In this document: in pieces, positions 22,399 through 36,700 of the stretch
Position numbering within the stretch: the first letter of the stretch is position 1
Layout of the letters: each line of letters begins with the position of its first letter
Assembly (NCBI RefSeq): GCF_964019385.1
Contig: NC_088644.1
Location: 19,578,273 to 19,642,272, forward strand
Source of the DNA: Sycon ciliatum
Taxonomy: Eukaryota; Porifera; Calcarea; Leucosolenida; Sycettidae
Length of the DNA: 64,000 nt
Direction of reading: 5' to 3'
Position numbers and translations under genes: made by a program
Notes under the pieces: generated by a model
Seen by the model: the letters and a program-made list of their open reading frames with translations, nothing else
Databases searched by the model: none
What the model was told of the DNA's origin: nothing

Positions 22399-25300
22399 GC
22401 ATACATGTACATGTGCATGTAATGAACAGTATCAGCAGTATGTATCACGAACTGTGGTGACATCTCGATTTACTGCCTGGTTTGTGATGTTGGCAGCGAT
22501 TAGTTGGCGAAACTTTGAAAAGGTATCGCAAATCTGGCTTTGGAAATTTTAGTTTTCTTTGCTATCAGGTTCGGCCTCATTTTCTCTGTGCTGCGCTGAT
22601 GAGTTCACAAAGAACGAAACAGCATGCTGTCCGCAGATTGAGCAAATCAGCCTCCTGTACCTACATGTAGTTTTCGCGAATTAATTTCCCATGAAGCTAC
22701 ACATACAGTCATGTATTTGTTTGTTGTCCAAGGATGTTCCTGGATGTTCCTGGATGGTCGGATGTTCGGCGCTTACACATCTTCCCAGACAGGTAGGTAG
22801 TGATATCGCAGATAGTAACTGCCATTCCAAGGCGCAAAGACTTACTCTATGACTCGTATGAGTACTGTAGTGTGGTGAGTCTGTTGCTACCACTGTTAAC
22901 TTAGTGGCTCCACAGTCCATGTCTCCTTTTTAAAAGTCAGCTTAAGACGATTCCATATTTGGCTGTGGTAGTCATTAGGTCGTGAGTACAATCTATACTG
23001 TGTTTGCTCAGCAGTTGCAAACTGTTACACCTCTTCTCATTTTCAAAGTATGTCGTTGGTGTCCGCTTTGTTCCTCGCCTGGCGTCCTGCGGTGATGGCA
23101 ATTGTAACAAAGTAGCAGAACTTTCTCGTGTCACAATAACACAGTTTTATCATGATGAGAGTTTAAGGACTGTCTCGCAATGTACTTGTAACATCCGTCA
23201 CCGTGGTCGGAATCCTTGCACGATTTCGACACCAGTAATGCAGTATACATGTAGCTCTTCCTAGTAGTGCGCCAAAGAACAGGATGCATGTTTGTGGGAT
23301 TTAGACTCCTCACAAAGTAATGTTGAGTATTTCTAGAAACTTCGGGATCATGGTTAAGTTAAAGCTCCCTCGTGTGGTGCGAACTACATGTACATGTACC
23401 TGTACATGTAAGTTCGAACAACACCTGGTTATGGTGTTCTGGAAGTGATTCATGAGTTCGTGTGCACACGCACAGACACACACACGCAATTACATACACA
23501 CATCGACACGCACATACATGTACATGTAGGATGCACATGGGATGTACATGTAGATACACAGGGTATGTTTGTGCATGCACCTCCCACTGGCTGCGAAACG
23601 GCAACTAACTAAACCCTGGTGCCCAAACATTCTGCCTCAAGTGGTCCAAGGTGTTTGGCGTCTCTTACCTCACCACCCTGGTTCTCTCCACCATGGTTCT
23701 CTGCCCAAGCATCGATGTCTGGAATGCAACATGTGACTTTACATGTATACATTTTGAATTTCGTTGTAACAGTTTTTGTTTCCGCCTGAAACTCTGTCCA
23801 AACCCCAAACCCTGACAGGCTTCTGGTTAACAATGAGTCTTGGAGAGTAGATAGGATGACCGCTTCGAGGCATTTTCTGGTCTCCTATACATATTCGCTA
23901 GAGGTAAATTCTCGTACAGGGTCGCAAATGGTGTGAACGAATCACTGAAATGCATCAAAATGTCATCCATCCCTCTTCCTCTGGTTCTGAGACATCCCTA
24001 GGGATTTAGACCATAATTATAGAAAGGCCTAATTGACACCTGTGTATGAAAACCTTTGTTTGCTTTCCACCTACAATGTATAAAGGAGCCCCTTTGAACA
24101 ATAATAATTATTGTTCATGTAAAGCCGCCAAAAATGAGTACATTCAATCTGATTCGGTGATGATTTACGTCGGCTATTTTTGTGTTTCCCTTTGTACTGT
24201 AGCCTGTAGCCTGTAGTGCTTATGAGAGAATGCTGCAAATGCAGTTCTATGTACATTGTACATGTACATGTTAATCGACTGAAGAAGTAAACACGAACGC
24301 CATAGTTCTCATTAACGTGCAATGACTTGAAACTTGGGGAGGCTTGCGTCCGCAAACTTGCCCTCGGGGAGCCACTTCACCTTCAGCTCGTGCTCCGTGG
24401 CTAGCAGACAAGCAATCAAGGACTAGTACTGCAGCGGTGAAATACATTTTGGACGGCAGGCATGGTGTTTCAGTGCCAGTGCTGCTGACAAAGAGTGTCT
24501 CACTTGCATTGGAATAGAACGTAATGATATGCTTTCAGACGTCTGTTTCGTTTGCGGATGGTTTTCTTTCCGTCACCTGGCAGTATCTATAACATTATAC
24601 TCAATTACCTTGATGTAAAACTGAACGTCGCTCGTTGCGGCCTGTTGGTATCCGCTTGCGCTGTCACTTTCATCTGCTGCCGACACAGAATGATCCGGCC
24701 AAGCACCTGTTGTGGGCGCAGGACCAAAGTGCTTGACATCTGTTGGTTGTTTTGGTTTTTGACACGCCGCGTCAAAGGCTATACTTGCTTGTTTCATCCC
24801 TAAACCGTGTTCTGGACCCAGATCAGGTGGCGGGGAGGAAAAACAATCTTTAAGCCATGTAATATGAACTAGAAGCATGCACTATACTAGATAGAGGAAA
24901 ATAACACACGCAATATTCTAGCATTGTTGTCAGAAGCAGTTTGTGAACGTCTATCTGATCTACACCACGCACAGCTGACAATGCCATGACTCTATTCGAT
25001 GTACCGGTACATGCACAAGAGCAGAAAGAGCAATTTCATCCCAACATGTGAACAAATGAGATTGTTCTCAAAAGCATTGACGCTCGCAATGAATTGTAGG
25101 TGCGCTCTCATCTTACCTGCAGTGATGTTTTGGGTTGCTACGTGCCAGACAGGTGTCGTGTTTCTGAAATCGTCATGCATGCAGTGACCTGACTCGTCAA
25201 GGAGCGGATAGAAGATTTCTTCTGCTTTGGTTCGACTAAAGACACTCTAACTTTCAGTGCGGCAACAAAAATGCAAGTGTCATTCCGTCTGAATTCCAGC

Positions 25301-26659
25301 AATTTCAAGGTGTTGATTTTCGGTCAATCCCCAATGCATCATCACCTTTGTGTTGTGAACATCATCTGATTTAGCAGCAAGATCCCGCCAAACAGGTCTC
25401 CACCTACTACATGTACATTATGTGGACGGACGTTGGGTTCCATAGTAATACTTCACCCGGATACGAATCTTGGTACATGTGCACATAATTGTACAATGAA
25501 CATGTACATGTACATGCATGCCAATACTGTCGTGTACATTGCAGCTGCGTTGATAATGTTAGCGTGCAGAGTCTGTTTCTAACATACCGGTATGCATATA
25601 CATGTAGCAGTTCTTACCTAATTCAGTAATTGTAAGACCAAGCCAATAATTACTATTGACCGCCGTCATGCAGTCACACACACAGTGACATGTACATGTT
25701 TGTGCTAGGTAAGCAAAGGCACGCGACATAAGTTTAGGTTCAGACTCCGCCCCTACTATCGCTCAAGGATACCTGGCAGGGAAATAGCAACAACACTATG
25801 TACATGTACAGCCACTGATAAGCCTGGTAATGGCTGCATGCGGCAGTGTCCGCACCCAGTGCAAACTGCCAGGCCGGCCATGCATTTTGCTACACACATT
25901 GAACATTGCGCACATGTTACGAGAATTGTTGCTAGTCGCATAATGCTGTGTACACGTGTAATGACGCAACCATGGCAGGAAACGCTGTTTGAGGACTTCT
26001 CAGCATTGCGCACTGTTTCTTCACGTTCTATTGTCTGCTACATTATCAGAACGTAAAGTGCTCTTCAAGTGTTGTTGCCATCCTTGCCAGTTCTCTCAGC
26101 TCATCATACCTCAGGTCAGTTCTGCAATAATTCATCACGCATGAACATTCTTGAGAATTGAACTTCAAAATTCACGTGCCCCTGCTTAGCGATCGTGCAA
26201 CATGTTGAGCATAACTTTGAGCTGCTCTTTGCGATAAAAGCTCGTGGGTAGAGGTCATGACATGGGAGATACTGTGTTGTACCTGGAGGAAGCTCACACT
26301 CTTTATTCGGAGCAAGCTGGCAATCTTCTCAGGCTGCTGCCCTCGAATCTCCATCACATCTCTTGAGACTGCAGTGCAATCTTATTGGGTTGTCGCACGC
26401 ACTGTCTCCACTCAATCCAAATATCGTTCAGAATGTAGCATAGCAACTAGAACTTGATACCCAACTCATTTCGTGCACACATGCAATTTGAACACTGTTC
26501 TGTGCGGTTATGCCATGCATCTGTGGCACTGCAGATTTCATGTCATGTATCCTCATTCCCGGGGTAGCATTCCCGGGGTAGCTGGGAATACCACCTACAG
26601 GCTACAATGCAGTCCAATTATGTCCATATCCTATTTTCATAACAGTACTTGTATAATTG

Positions 26660-26880
26660 TAGTAAAGAAGAGGACCAAGGAACTACAATTAGTTACGCTA
26701 TGATATCCACTAACGCCACCAGTTACATGTACATGTACATGTACTTGACAATAAGCTCACGCGATAACATTGCACAATACTGACCGACAGTACTGACGGT
26801 CTACAACTGATAGCGTAACTTGTGGTTCCTTGATCCTTTTCTTTACTAGAAAATACTCATTGGCTCTCCATCCGAGTATA
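26660..26880. mobile_element. MITE family copy 2
   Basis: Inverted ends TAGTAAAGAAGAGGACCAAG and its near-inverse ending TTTCTTTACTA (26849). The interior matches copies 1 and 3, interrupted by an ACATGTAC run. GGCTCTCCATCCGAGT follows at about 26861-26876. Confidence 0.75.
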
Positions 26881-28482
26881 ATATATGTAGTACATAAAAT
26901 TTGCAGCGATCGTCGACGGACACATGCAAGTGTGCACCGCAACCCCTTGTCCGGTACATTTTGTTTCAGAGCACCCTTTAGAACAGGCAGAAACGTTTGC
27001 AACCTGGACCAGCGGATGTACAAATGTACATGTACATGTCACAGTTACGTGTACGTGTGGAATATACAAAAATGTATGACTAACACTACTTCACAGTACT
27101 TCTCTCCGTTATCCCCGACATTATTTGTGATGTCACATTCGAAGTCGGCTATTTCAATGTTCGGGATTATATTCAAAAAAATGGTGTGGTCTCTTTTCAT
27201 CCCATCATCGCTTCCACGCTTGAACAATGACCATAATAATTTTTCATGCAATCCTGAGCAGCGAAAAAAGAGCTAAACTATGCACAGTCGGTGTCTTGGT
27301 GTGAATCAGTGTTGCTTCAGCAGTGCGGTTTCGCAGGAATGTGCTGATACCTGGCAATGGATATGGCTTGTTCACGTTTCTCACACTCACAATAATGGTG
27401 CCAATGTACACTGTACATGTACATGTACAGTGTGAAATTCGTGGGATGGATTATCACCAGCAATTTATTCATCAGCAATGTTTCATGAACGTCTTATGAA
27501 CTGGTATCTAATGCAGGAGGTCATTATTCTAGAAGCGGTTTGGTTAGTTTTAGGAAATTGGAGTCATGCAGCTTCGTTCAATGGGCTCTACAACGGTTTC
27601 ACTGCACATCTGCAGTCTTATCAGCTCAGCACTTGACCAAAACGCAGTGTATCTGCTCTACTAATACAGGCGGGACTATCAGCGTTCTTCCATGATGCTG
27701 AAGTGATGAAGTGTCCATTATAATAAAAATTTCTACGACTCTCGGAACGTGCAGGATCTCTTCAGCTATCACTCACAAGTCGTTTCAGGTATGCTCGAGC
27801 ATGTTGTTGATGTGTTTATTTTAATTCGCAAACCAAACGGGCAGATCTGCCCAAGGAAAAGGTGGCGAATGCAGATAGAAAGCAGTAATTAAATAAAATG
27901 TACATGTGTATTGTATGACTATCTTTGTGATTCCCTGGCCTGTTTGCACGCAGTGAGCAATAAATTATGACAGCAACCCCTTAAAGTCGTTGACCTGTTT
28001 CATGCCTTTAACGGTCTGCTCTGATAATCGACGAGGTCGTTCAGTGCTGGGACGTTATATGGGCTGAGCTACGCGTGTTTGTATATTCGTTGATAGTGGA
28101 CGTACAGCAAAGGGGTCAGGCATCATGCCTTTCATGGTCGTGTTTCAGCTTTCGCGACCTCCAAGTAAGAAGTGATCACAGTACACTGACGTTATGTACA
28201 TGCCATGAGTATTCTGTATAGCGCGTTATTTTTTTGTGTACCGGTAACTTTAAATCCGGTGATTTCGGTAGAGAAACCGGGCACCGAAATTTAAATTCCA
28301 GCTAAAAGACACTGGAGTATGCACTGTGCGAGAAGGGAACGCTGGTCGCCTACATTTACATGTACATGTGCACCTGAAACCTGGCAGGTCCCTAACACGA
28401 AATTTTAAATCAGATCTGTACACTTATTACATGTTATACAGCTTGCCTGATGATCGTAGTCATACGTGAAACTCACAGCTTC

Positions 28483-28543
<61 letters not shown>
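28483..28543. repeat. (CT)n microsatellite
   Basis: About thirty CT units without interruption. Confidence 0.97.
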
Positions 28544-28545
<2 letters not shown>

Positions 28546-29605
28546 GTGTACAAGGCTCTGCCCTATATATGACGTGGGTATTGAGCACTCTTCGGACAGT
28601 GGAGCACGCTACTTGATTGTGTTATACAGTTTGTCACAGTCACGTAGTATGTTATAGCATGCTAGTGTGATAGTGTGTCTTCACATACAATGTACATGTA
28701 CAATTTACATGTAGATGTACATGACTGTACATGTGCTGAAGTCAGTGTGGCTACATGTACTGTGACTCTGCGATAGAGTGAAACAGTTACTTACTGCTAA
28801 TTGAAATAGTTCAATGTAAGCGTATGTGATCAAGCTGTTGTCCAGGCACATGATCAATGCGAAGTGTTGTGTGCTGCAGTAGTGACAGCCTGGAGTGATC
28901 TGCTCAAAAAATGCGTCCAAAATTAGATTGTCAAGTGGTCAAGGCAGTGCTCAGCTTTCTGAACGTGTGCTCATACTTTTCATGTGACTCACACAAGGCC
29001 TGTGGATAGTGATCGAACAAATAATTGGCAGATTCTACTTGAAAAGCAGTAACCTTGGCAGAACCTTACAAAGTTCATGGCGGGCAATTCGTCAAGTTCT
29101 GCTCCTCTTCTTTATCCTTATACCAAACATGTATGAATAATACAGGGAAAGGAACCAGATAATAAATTTAATTCTGCTTATTTAAATCAGACCGCTCGAT
29201 TGCGACAACTTTGGAGTCATCTTCCAACAATCAAAATCTGATATGCATACACATATTACAGGAAACGTACCGATGCGCAGTCATAGAGCGAGTGGGTTTT
29301 TGCTCCTAGCGTTTTGTATTTCAATGTGTTGGGGGCCAAAACACATCTGCTGATTCTGAAATGAAGGTGCAGAAAGCGTCCAAACGGATCTTGTTCTTGT
29401 ATTAAATATTGTACATGTACATGTACCGGTAAATGACCTACATGTAATTCGGGCTCTCTCCATGATTACAAGTATATCTTTGCATCAACCCCCACAAACT
29501 AGTGACAATTTTACATGTACATGTTCAAGTACATGTATAATTATACACATGTAGAAATGTGTACTGCTATCGCTTGATGACTTGAATATGTACTAGTACA
29601 CAATG

Positions 29606-30070
29606 TCATGTACTAGTATACAAAGTAACATGACTGTACGTCTGCAATGACAATTTATCTGTTCTAGTAGTAACCCGTGGAGACTGATTAGAAGGAGAGT
29701 GGTCTGAGAGGGGTGTGAGTGTGGGAGAGGGGGGGGGGGGAGGGATCAGATCTGCAGCCAAGCAGAGTCCAGGACCAAAGGCCGAAATCTCGTTTGCCAC
29801 GTCCATGTCCCCATTGTGCCAGACCACACGTTCCCCGACTGCGGATCGCAGCACTCTTGAAAAAATCCTCCCTCTTCCAACAGCAATCCTGGTACAGCTC
29901 GTAATCATGGTCCCCACACCAACTAACTGTGCCTGTTCTCTAGGGCGATACGTGTACTCCGTTCGAAAAGCGTTCTTTCGATTATGCATGATTGTAGCAA
30001 AGAGACCAATGTTGTGAGTGGTGATGGTTGCAAGTCTATCAATCAGTGGACAGTGTGGTGTTGCACACAC
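29606..30070 (-). CDS. Uncharacterised 154-codon open frame
   Basis: The middle (about EQAQLVGVGTMITSCTRI to DMDVANEISAFGPG) has a more protein-like composition than the surroundings and faintly recalls hexapeptide-repeat proteins, but I cannot assign it. Splice borders are not obvious. It may be a decayed exon or a chance frame. Confidence 0.15.
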   Translation of the reverse strand: MCATPHCPLIDRLATITTHNIGLFATIMHNRKNAFRTEYTYRPREQAQLVGVGTMITSCTRIAVGRGRIFSRVLRSAVGERVVWHNGDMDVANEISAFGPGLCLAADLIPPPPPSPTLTPLSDHSPSNQSPRVTTRTDKLSLQTYSHVTLYTST

Positions 30071-30999
30071 TGTCTACATGTACATGACCAAGTCTTGCGA
30101 AAATACATTCATCCGAAATTAATCATAGCTAGGTCTTGTCACAATGTCATAACCAAATTATCCGTAGAAGAGTCCTGTAGATTTCCCCTTACGCGCACTC
30201 TGCCAGTCTGTGTTCGGTTTCAAGATCAAGGTAGAGCTGCGTTGGATTCAAAGAGGAAAATCCACTGGCTCACCCTGTAGGTTGTGTGGGCTCAATGACG
30301 CGACTTCGGGCACAATGTGCACGCACACTTCGGGCACAATGTGCACGCAGTACATGTATGCGGACCCTGCAGCTGCAGATGGTAAACTAATACAAAACAT
30401 TAGTAAGTTGTGACAGTGTAGAAGGAGCTGCTGTCACGATACAGCTACATAATCATTAATTTTGTATATGAACATTGGCCTGTGGATTCTGGCACTGCTA
30501 ATCGAATTCTCCATCCACAATAGCTGTAATCATAGCATGAAGGACTGCCAGCACACATTAACAACACACTACAGCGATGGAGTCTAAATTGATTATGAAA
30601 GTGAGGATTAGGATGCCAGTGTATCACTGCACATTGAGCAGTCGTCACGTAGAGACTTGCGGATAGGGTTTCATGCGGAAATTCCGCAGAGATGCTCTCA
30701 TTAGTGTCGAGTGAAGCACTTCAACCTATTCTGCCGACTACAAAGACAGAAAAGTGAGGGACTAAAGAGGTTTCAGCGGAAAAGCATCAAACCCATCATT
30801 GGCTTCAAACCCTTCAAAGTTCTTCGTATGGGGCAACTGGTGCATGGTACGAGAAAGTCACTGCAGCACTCCGGATCGGATCATACACGCACAGTCGTTA
30901 CACAGAGTGTGTGTGTTTCTGCTTTTCCAACACGACTTTGGTGTACGGTTTCAGTTTTAAGCTGTCAGAGATCATGGTGCATCAACATGCCCTTGATCC

Positions 31000-31099
<100 letters not shown>

Positions 31100-33040
31100 T
31101 GAATGAACTGCCTTCAATTACCATGAGCTCGGTGTCTGCCAGCAGTTCTCCTTTGTAACATGGAAAGGAGTTTCGCAGGTGCGCCATCAGGATCAATTTC
31201 ATGTGTCCAGTCACTCCTAGATCCTGTCACTGTCAGTTGTGTAACCAAACAACGGTCTTTTTGCGCGGAGCGCTAGGGAAGTGTCCCACAAGGCTTTGGA
31301 TTTCACTCAGGTATGATGTGAAACACAACACGCAGTATCACTCGATTCGGGCTCGGCCGCGTCGAAAGACCTATCGATATACCTCCGAGTGAAGATATAC
31401 CCCTCAGTTGCCATTCTCAGAAATACTGGATGTTCACGAGAAGATCAAAAAGGGATGTTGTGCTGTCCATCACATAACACAGAATGGAGAAGAATAGGCA
31501 GCTGCACTCTTTCCAAGCCCTTCCTGTACACAATGAGCTGGTAAGGGAAACATGAGGTAACAACGTACGAACAGAGAACAATCGAATTTCTCCTCTTCTC
31601 CCAGAGATCACTTCACCTAACAACTGGTGGGTCCTTCTTAACCTACTCAATTGCTTGGGTAACTCTATTAGCAATCAAAATGGAATTACCTGAACAATCG
31701 GCCAGCAACTCATCCACATCTCATCTGTTCACACTCTTCGCGTTGTGACATAGTGTTCATCAGGTGACAATGTAATTATAGGTACCCATCATCGACCATA
31801 TGGCTGCATTTAATGTGCTAGGAGATGTCCTCAGAACTGGACTAAAGAGTGCAAGCTTTGCCTGGTCTAAGTAGCAGGCGAATAACAAGTGACACAAGAA
31901 TGACAGTGACCGACATCAGCACAAAGCAGACAGGCGTTCTAGCAGGTAAAGTCATGTTTGTATTTGAAGAAGGAAAGGCAAAATTGACACAGCTTCCTTA
32001 CTTACTTCAATCACTTGTTGACAGCTCGTGTGCCGGACTCGTTTGCCCCAGGAGTATATGCAGGAAGGCGGTTCCCACAACCGCAGTCTACTTACTGAAC
32101 GACACTAGTAGCAATGAGGGTCTGGTGGCCCGTCTTGCCTAAACCGCTCTTTATGGCGATTACTGAGAGGGAGACACATCGGTCGTGTCAACTCAGTCTT
32201 TTCACCACAAAATCTTCAGATAATAGTGTTGGTGGCAAGACACTCGTACTCGTGTTCGTGTAGTTACCGATTCCAATGCACCCGTAGTGCATTCGTAGTG
32301 CATTGTCTTCGGGGTCTGCCTGCAGGGATAAAAACACTATGGCTCATCATAGAACGCCAACAGTAGCCAGTGAACACAGGGTACCGACTAGAAAGAAGCA
32401 CTTTGGCTCGAAACAATAATTACTTAGACATGTACACACCCTATCAAGCTCATAGCATGCTTTTGCTTAATTACTCTTGCACACCCTGAAGGCAGTCAGC
32501 CATTGAAGACCTCGTCATTTTGGCATGCGCTTCTTGCCCGTCTATAGCTAACATGGACGTGGGTACATACTCTGTGCTGATGTGATACGTCTTCATGCCT
32601 GTACGTACAATATCATGTATGTACAGCTACATGTACATGTACATGTATGTCTACTGATGACGGAATAAATTGACCAAGGAAAATCATTATTATGATGTGC
32701 ATTGTACCGCGCAGTGACACTCCACGCCTTTCATAGTACAGATGGAATGCCAAACTCCACATACCTTGTTGTTGGTCAATCGTGTACGGAAACGCTGTCC
32801 TGTAATTCGCCCCCCCCCCCCCCCGCCTACCCCATTATACTGCAAGTACTTTGTGCTCCTTTGTGCTATAACCTTGCATAGCTGTAGAGTAATATCTGCT
32901 ACTGCAATTACTGTTACTGAATGAGGGAGGAGGCTGTGTACATGTACAGCACGGGATGTAAGTTGATTATAAAATGCCACCATGCCAACTTCGGGCTGTC
33001 ATCAATATACATGTAGATGTAGATGACAGCCATCATCATC

Positions 33041-33077
33041 CCTCCTCCTCTGTATACATAGTATACAGAGGAGGAGG
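33041..33077. other. Perfect 17-bp-stem inverted repeat upstream of the arylsulfatase
   Basis: CCTCCTCCTCTGTATAC, loop ATA, GTATACAGAGGAGGAGG, with imperfect extension by CATCA/TGATG outside. About 190 bp upstream of the start codon, so it may lie in the promoter or 5' UTR. Function unknown. Confidence 0.8.
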
Positions 33078-33268
33078 GGTGATGACGTTATGCATGCATA
33101 ACACTGCACTGTACTCTCCGATCCATCACGGCATTAGAACTGGATCGTCCCGCGACAGTGAAGCAGCCACAAACTACTATTTACTTGATTCTTTTTGGTA
33201 CCGTTCTTATTCAAGCCACGACGCCAGTTCTCCTGACGGTGATCAGGTGATCAAGCAATCTCCAAGTC

Positions 33269-33647
33269 ATGGCTACACAACGGGCAGCGTTGTGCCTCGC
33301 TCTGTGCGCCGTGCTATTCACTGATGCCAGCCATGCTGCTAGTCAACCAAACTTCATTGTAATGTTCGCTGATGATACAGGTTGGGGCGACCTAGGTGCC
33401 AACTGGCCCCAGACAACGGATACACCTCGTCTGGACGCCATGGCTAAGTCTGGTACACTGATGGCTGACTGGCACGCCGGTGCATCAGTGTGCACTCCAT
33501 CTCGTGCCGCGCTTCTCACTGGAAGACTGGGCAGACGCACTGGGGTCACTCACAACTTCAACCCGACCAGCAGAGGTGGCCTGCCATTGAATGAGACCAC
33601 GATTGCGGAGACATTGAAAGAGGCTGGCTATCGAACTGGAATGATTG
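33269..33647 (+). CDS. Arylsulfatase exon 1
   Basis: Start ATG in ATCATGG-type context at 33269. Signal peptide, FADD metal motif and the CxPSR formylglycine signature. Donor ATTG|GTGAGC, phase 1. Confidence 0.95.
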
Positions 33648-33713
33648 GTGAGCACTGAGTACCAGCTGCACACACATACACACGCATACGCACACGTATG
33701 CACGCGTACATAC

Positions 33714-33769
<56 letters not shown>

Positions 33770-36700
33770 TACATATACACATGACCGTAATTGAAGTATG
33801 GGGCTGGATCCTTTTGCACGTAGTCCGTGGAGAGCGTTTGGTGCACCAAACGTTCAACACGAATGTCATCCACTACCAGAAGCATCATTAAGCATCAGGT
33901 ACAACCTGATACAATAGTGTATTCTTGTAGTGTGTGTGTGGGGGGGGGGGTGTACAAGGTGTTGTTGTGAGTCTGTAGACGTGCGTCAGAAAATACTAGG
34001 ATCAACTGGCGCCACCATGCACCAGCATGAGAATGCCAAACTTAAACTGGAGTATTAACTGGTTTGAGGGAAAGAGAAAAAACGGGAAAAGTCTGAAGAA
34101 AAAATTGACTGTCACCACCAGGACTCGAACCAGGGACCCTCGCTTGTAGCCAGCGATGCTCTAACCACTGAGCTATGGTGTAGTCGTCATCCCAGCAGAG
34201 GCCGTTCAACGTTTTCTTCAGACTTCGTAACTCACACTTCCTGTGAATCCACAAACTGGAGTACACTTTATTTTTTGCAAGTACAGTATCTGGATTGATC
34301 AGCTGCGGATCTGCTGGTGGTTTCGAAGATTCTAAGCAGTTGGAGCGAAGAGAGGGGGGTGGGAGGAGGAGCAGTAGTGGCAGAGAGACAGAATGATTGG
34401 TATGAACTGGATCTGGAGGATGGACAGCGGACATGTACTGTTAGGTGGTTGCACTTGTCTTGCAATGAAGCGTTAGCGCGTACATGTATCAGCATGTGCA
34501 ACATGATGGCGGAGGGTGGTTGGATCTGCTAGACTCCCCAGAATCTCGAGTGACAGCAGTTGGCGTAGTCATGGCTGGGCAACATACAATGTATATACAT
34601 GTATGTATTACCCAAATTAGAAACCCACTGCTGTAGACAGCAAGATGTACAATACAGAAATTACTGTTATGTACAGTGTATTATCATGTAACATCAGTAA
34701 TACATGAACCTAAGGCCAGTAAGGAGTAAGGGTCTTGTGTGGTAACATAAACCTAAACCAACCATACACCTTACACCATACACCATACACCATACACCTT
34801 AGCCTTAGGCTCTTGTTAGCACATGTAGCAGTGGGCATCGATGGTCGTGGACTGTTGCTGTCCATCCATTTCCAGTGGACAAGTGCAACGTGCTGAAATT
34901 CATTGCCGTCACTAGTAGTACTTCCAGCTATCCTGGAGTCCCTCCCCTCCCCCCCCCCCCCCTCCAGATAATTTGTCAGGTGTGTCCCACAGATGCAATG
35001 GTATTTGAAAGGTCTTACGATGTACAGTACTACGATGGCTACAATGCCCTGCCCTTGACCTGCTCTGTGAGATCAAGGAGGGAACGTGGTACATGTAACA
35101 TCAAGAGTTCATACATGTACATTGTAGCTCCTCCTGGAGCAATGTACATGTGCATGTGTCATGTACATGTATATCATGCATGTGCACCATACAGATCCGC
35201 GCACGAACTACACATGGTTGGCAGTTGCATAGATGGTCGATAATGGACCATCTGCAGATCTTCTGGCCAGACGATACATGCAAACCAGATCGTCCACGGT
35301 GCACACCTGCCTGGGTACGAGTCCATCGTACGCTCCTTACTGTCACGTCAGTGATGCGTTGTTATGACGACAAAAAGATGCACTCTGTCCCGTCTGGGAT
35401 CGGCCGAAGCTTTTCATTTTCCAGAATTTGTTCATACGGTACTTTTAAACAAAAAAGTAGTGCAATTGGTGGCATTTACCCTCCGCGTTCGAACTGTAAA
35501 AGTAAATTGTGCACTCGTACTGAGTCGTAGTAGATAAACGTGTTCATGAAAGTAAACGCTACCAGCGGTAGTAGTTAGTAGTAGTAATTTTATTATTTTA
35601 CTAGGGGAGTCCCAACAGGCTACTGCCTTTTTACTGGGAACCCTAGTTGAAGTTTAACCATATTAATGAACAGAGCAAGAGTGTGGGCCTGTCGACAGTC
35701 AGCTGGAAGAGAGTTCCACCTGCCTGCCGCCAGAAAAGAAATAGAGCGCATGCCATACTGCGTATAAACGAGTGGGAGAACTAAGGCTCTTTGTGCCTTG
35801 CCCCGGGTGCATGCCTGGTGACCAGGTGCAGTTGCCCGAAGCTGGTACAAAGACTGAAGAAGAGGACTAGCAAGATGCTGGGCCAAGCAGCGGTACACAA
35901 AAACATAGAGCTTGAGGCTAATACGCTGTTCCAAAGAATAGAGGTGATATAAGCGAAGAACTAGTTCAGTGGGCGTGGTACGATCGAGTCCAAACACTCT
36001 CTTCATTGCTGTGTGACTAACGGTCACAATCCTATTGTACAGAGTTGTGCTTAAACAATGTAGGTAAGCATTACTGGCATAGTCTAGGGTAGACTGAATA
36101 ATAGACAAGTAGAATGTTCGCTTTGCATCATTTGTTAAATTTCTACGGCCATGTCGGAAAGCAGCATCTTTAGCAAAAATCGAGTTACACAATTTATGGA
36201 CCTGTGGTACACGTCCCAAGCCTGTTTGGATAGGACTCCTTGGCTACCAGAACAGCTGAGCATTGACATCGACTATCCGGACGATCGATCATCCAGAATG
36301 GCTGAGACCCTGCTTGTTTGGCCGTCAAAGCATGAACTGTATACACATCCTTTATTGCTGAACCCACAAATTGTGATACAGATTGTAAACCATTCGAGGT
36401 AAAAGAAAAAGCATATTACAGACAATTTACAGTACAATGATCTTCGATGATGAACTACTGTATAACAAGTACTGTCGTGGGCATGGAAATCCGGTCGATT
36501 GACCGGGGACGGCGCCCTCAGCGCGTACAGAACGCTGCGTGCAGTGCGCATGTTGATCCGATGCGACTAGCGCGCTGCAGCGCATAAAATGCATGTGTGT
36601 ACCGCTTATCCACGGCTGCATGGCCAGCGCCCTGGGCCTGGGGCCGCTAGACGTGCGACCGGATTTGCATGTCCACAACAGTAGGTACATGCATGTATGA

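Noticed and set aside
29606-30070. eIF2B-epsilon-like hexapeptide-repeat exon
   Set aside because: The resemblance is vague, the hexad spacing is not kept and no splice-supported partner was seen. Listed only as an unassigned frame.
34111-34184. tRNA gene on the minus strand
   Set aside because: A and B boxes are present, but the acceptor stem has only five pairs, the loop lacks U33 and SINE-type sequence follows. It is tRNA-derived.
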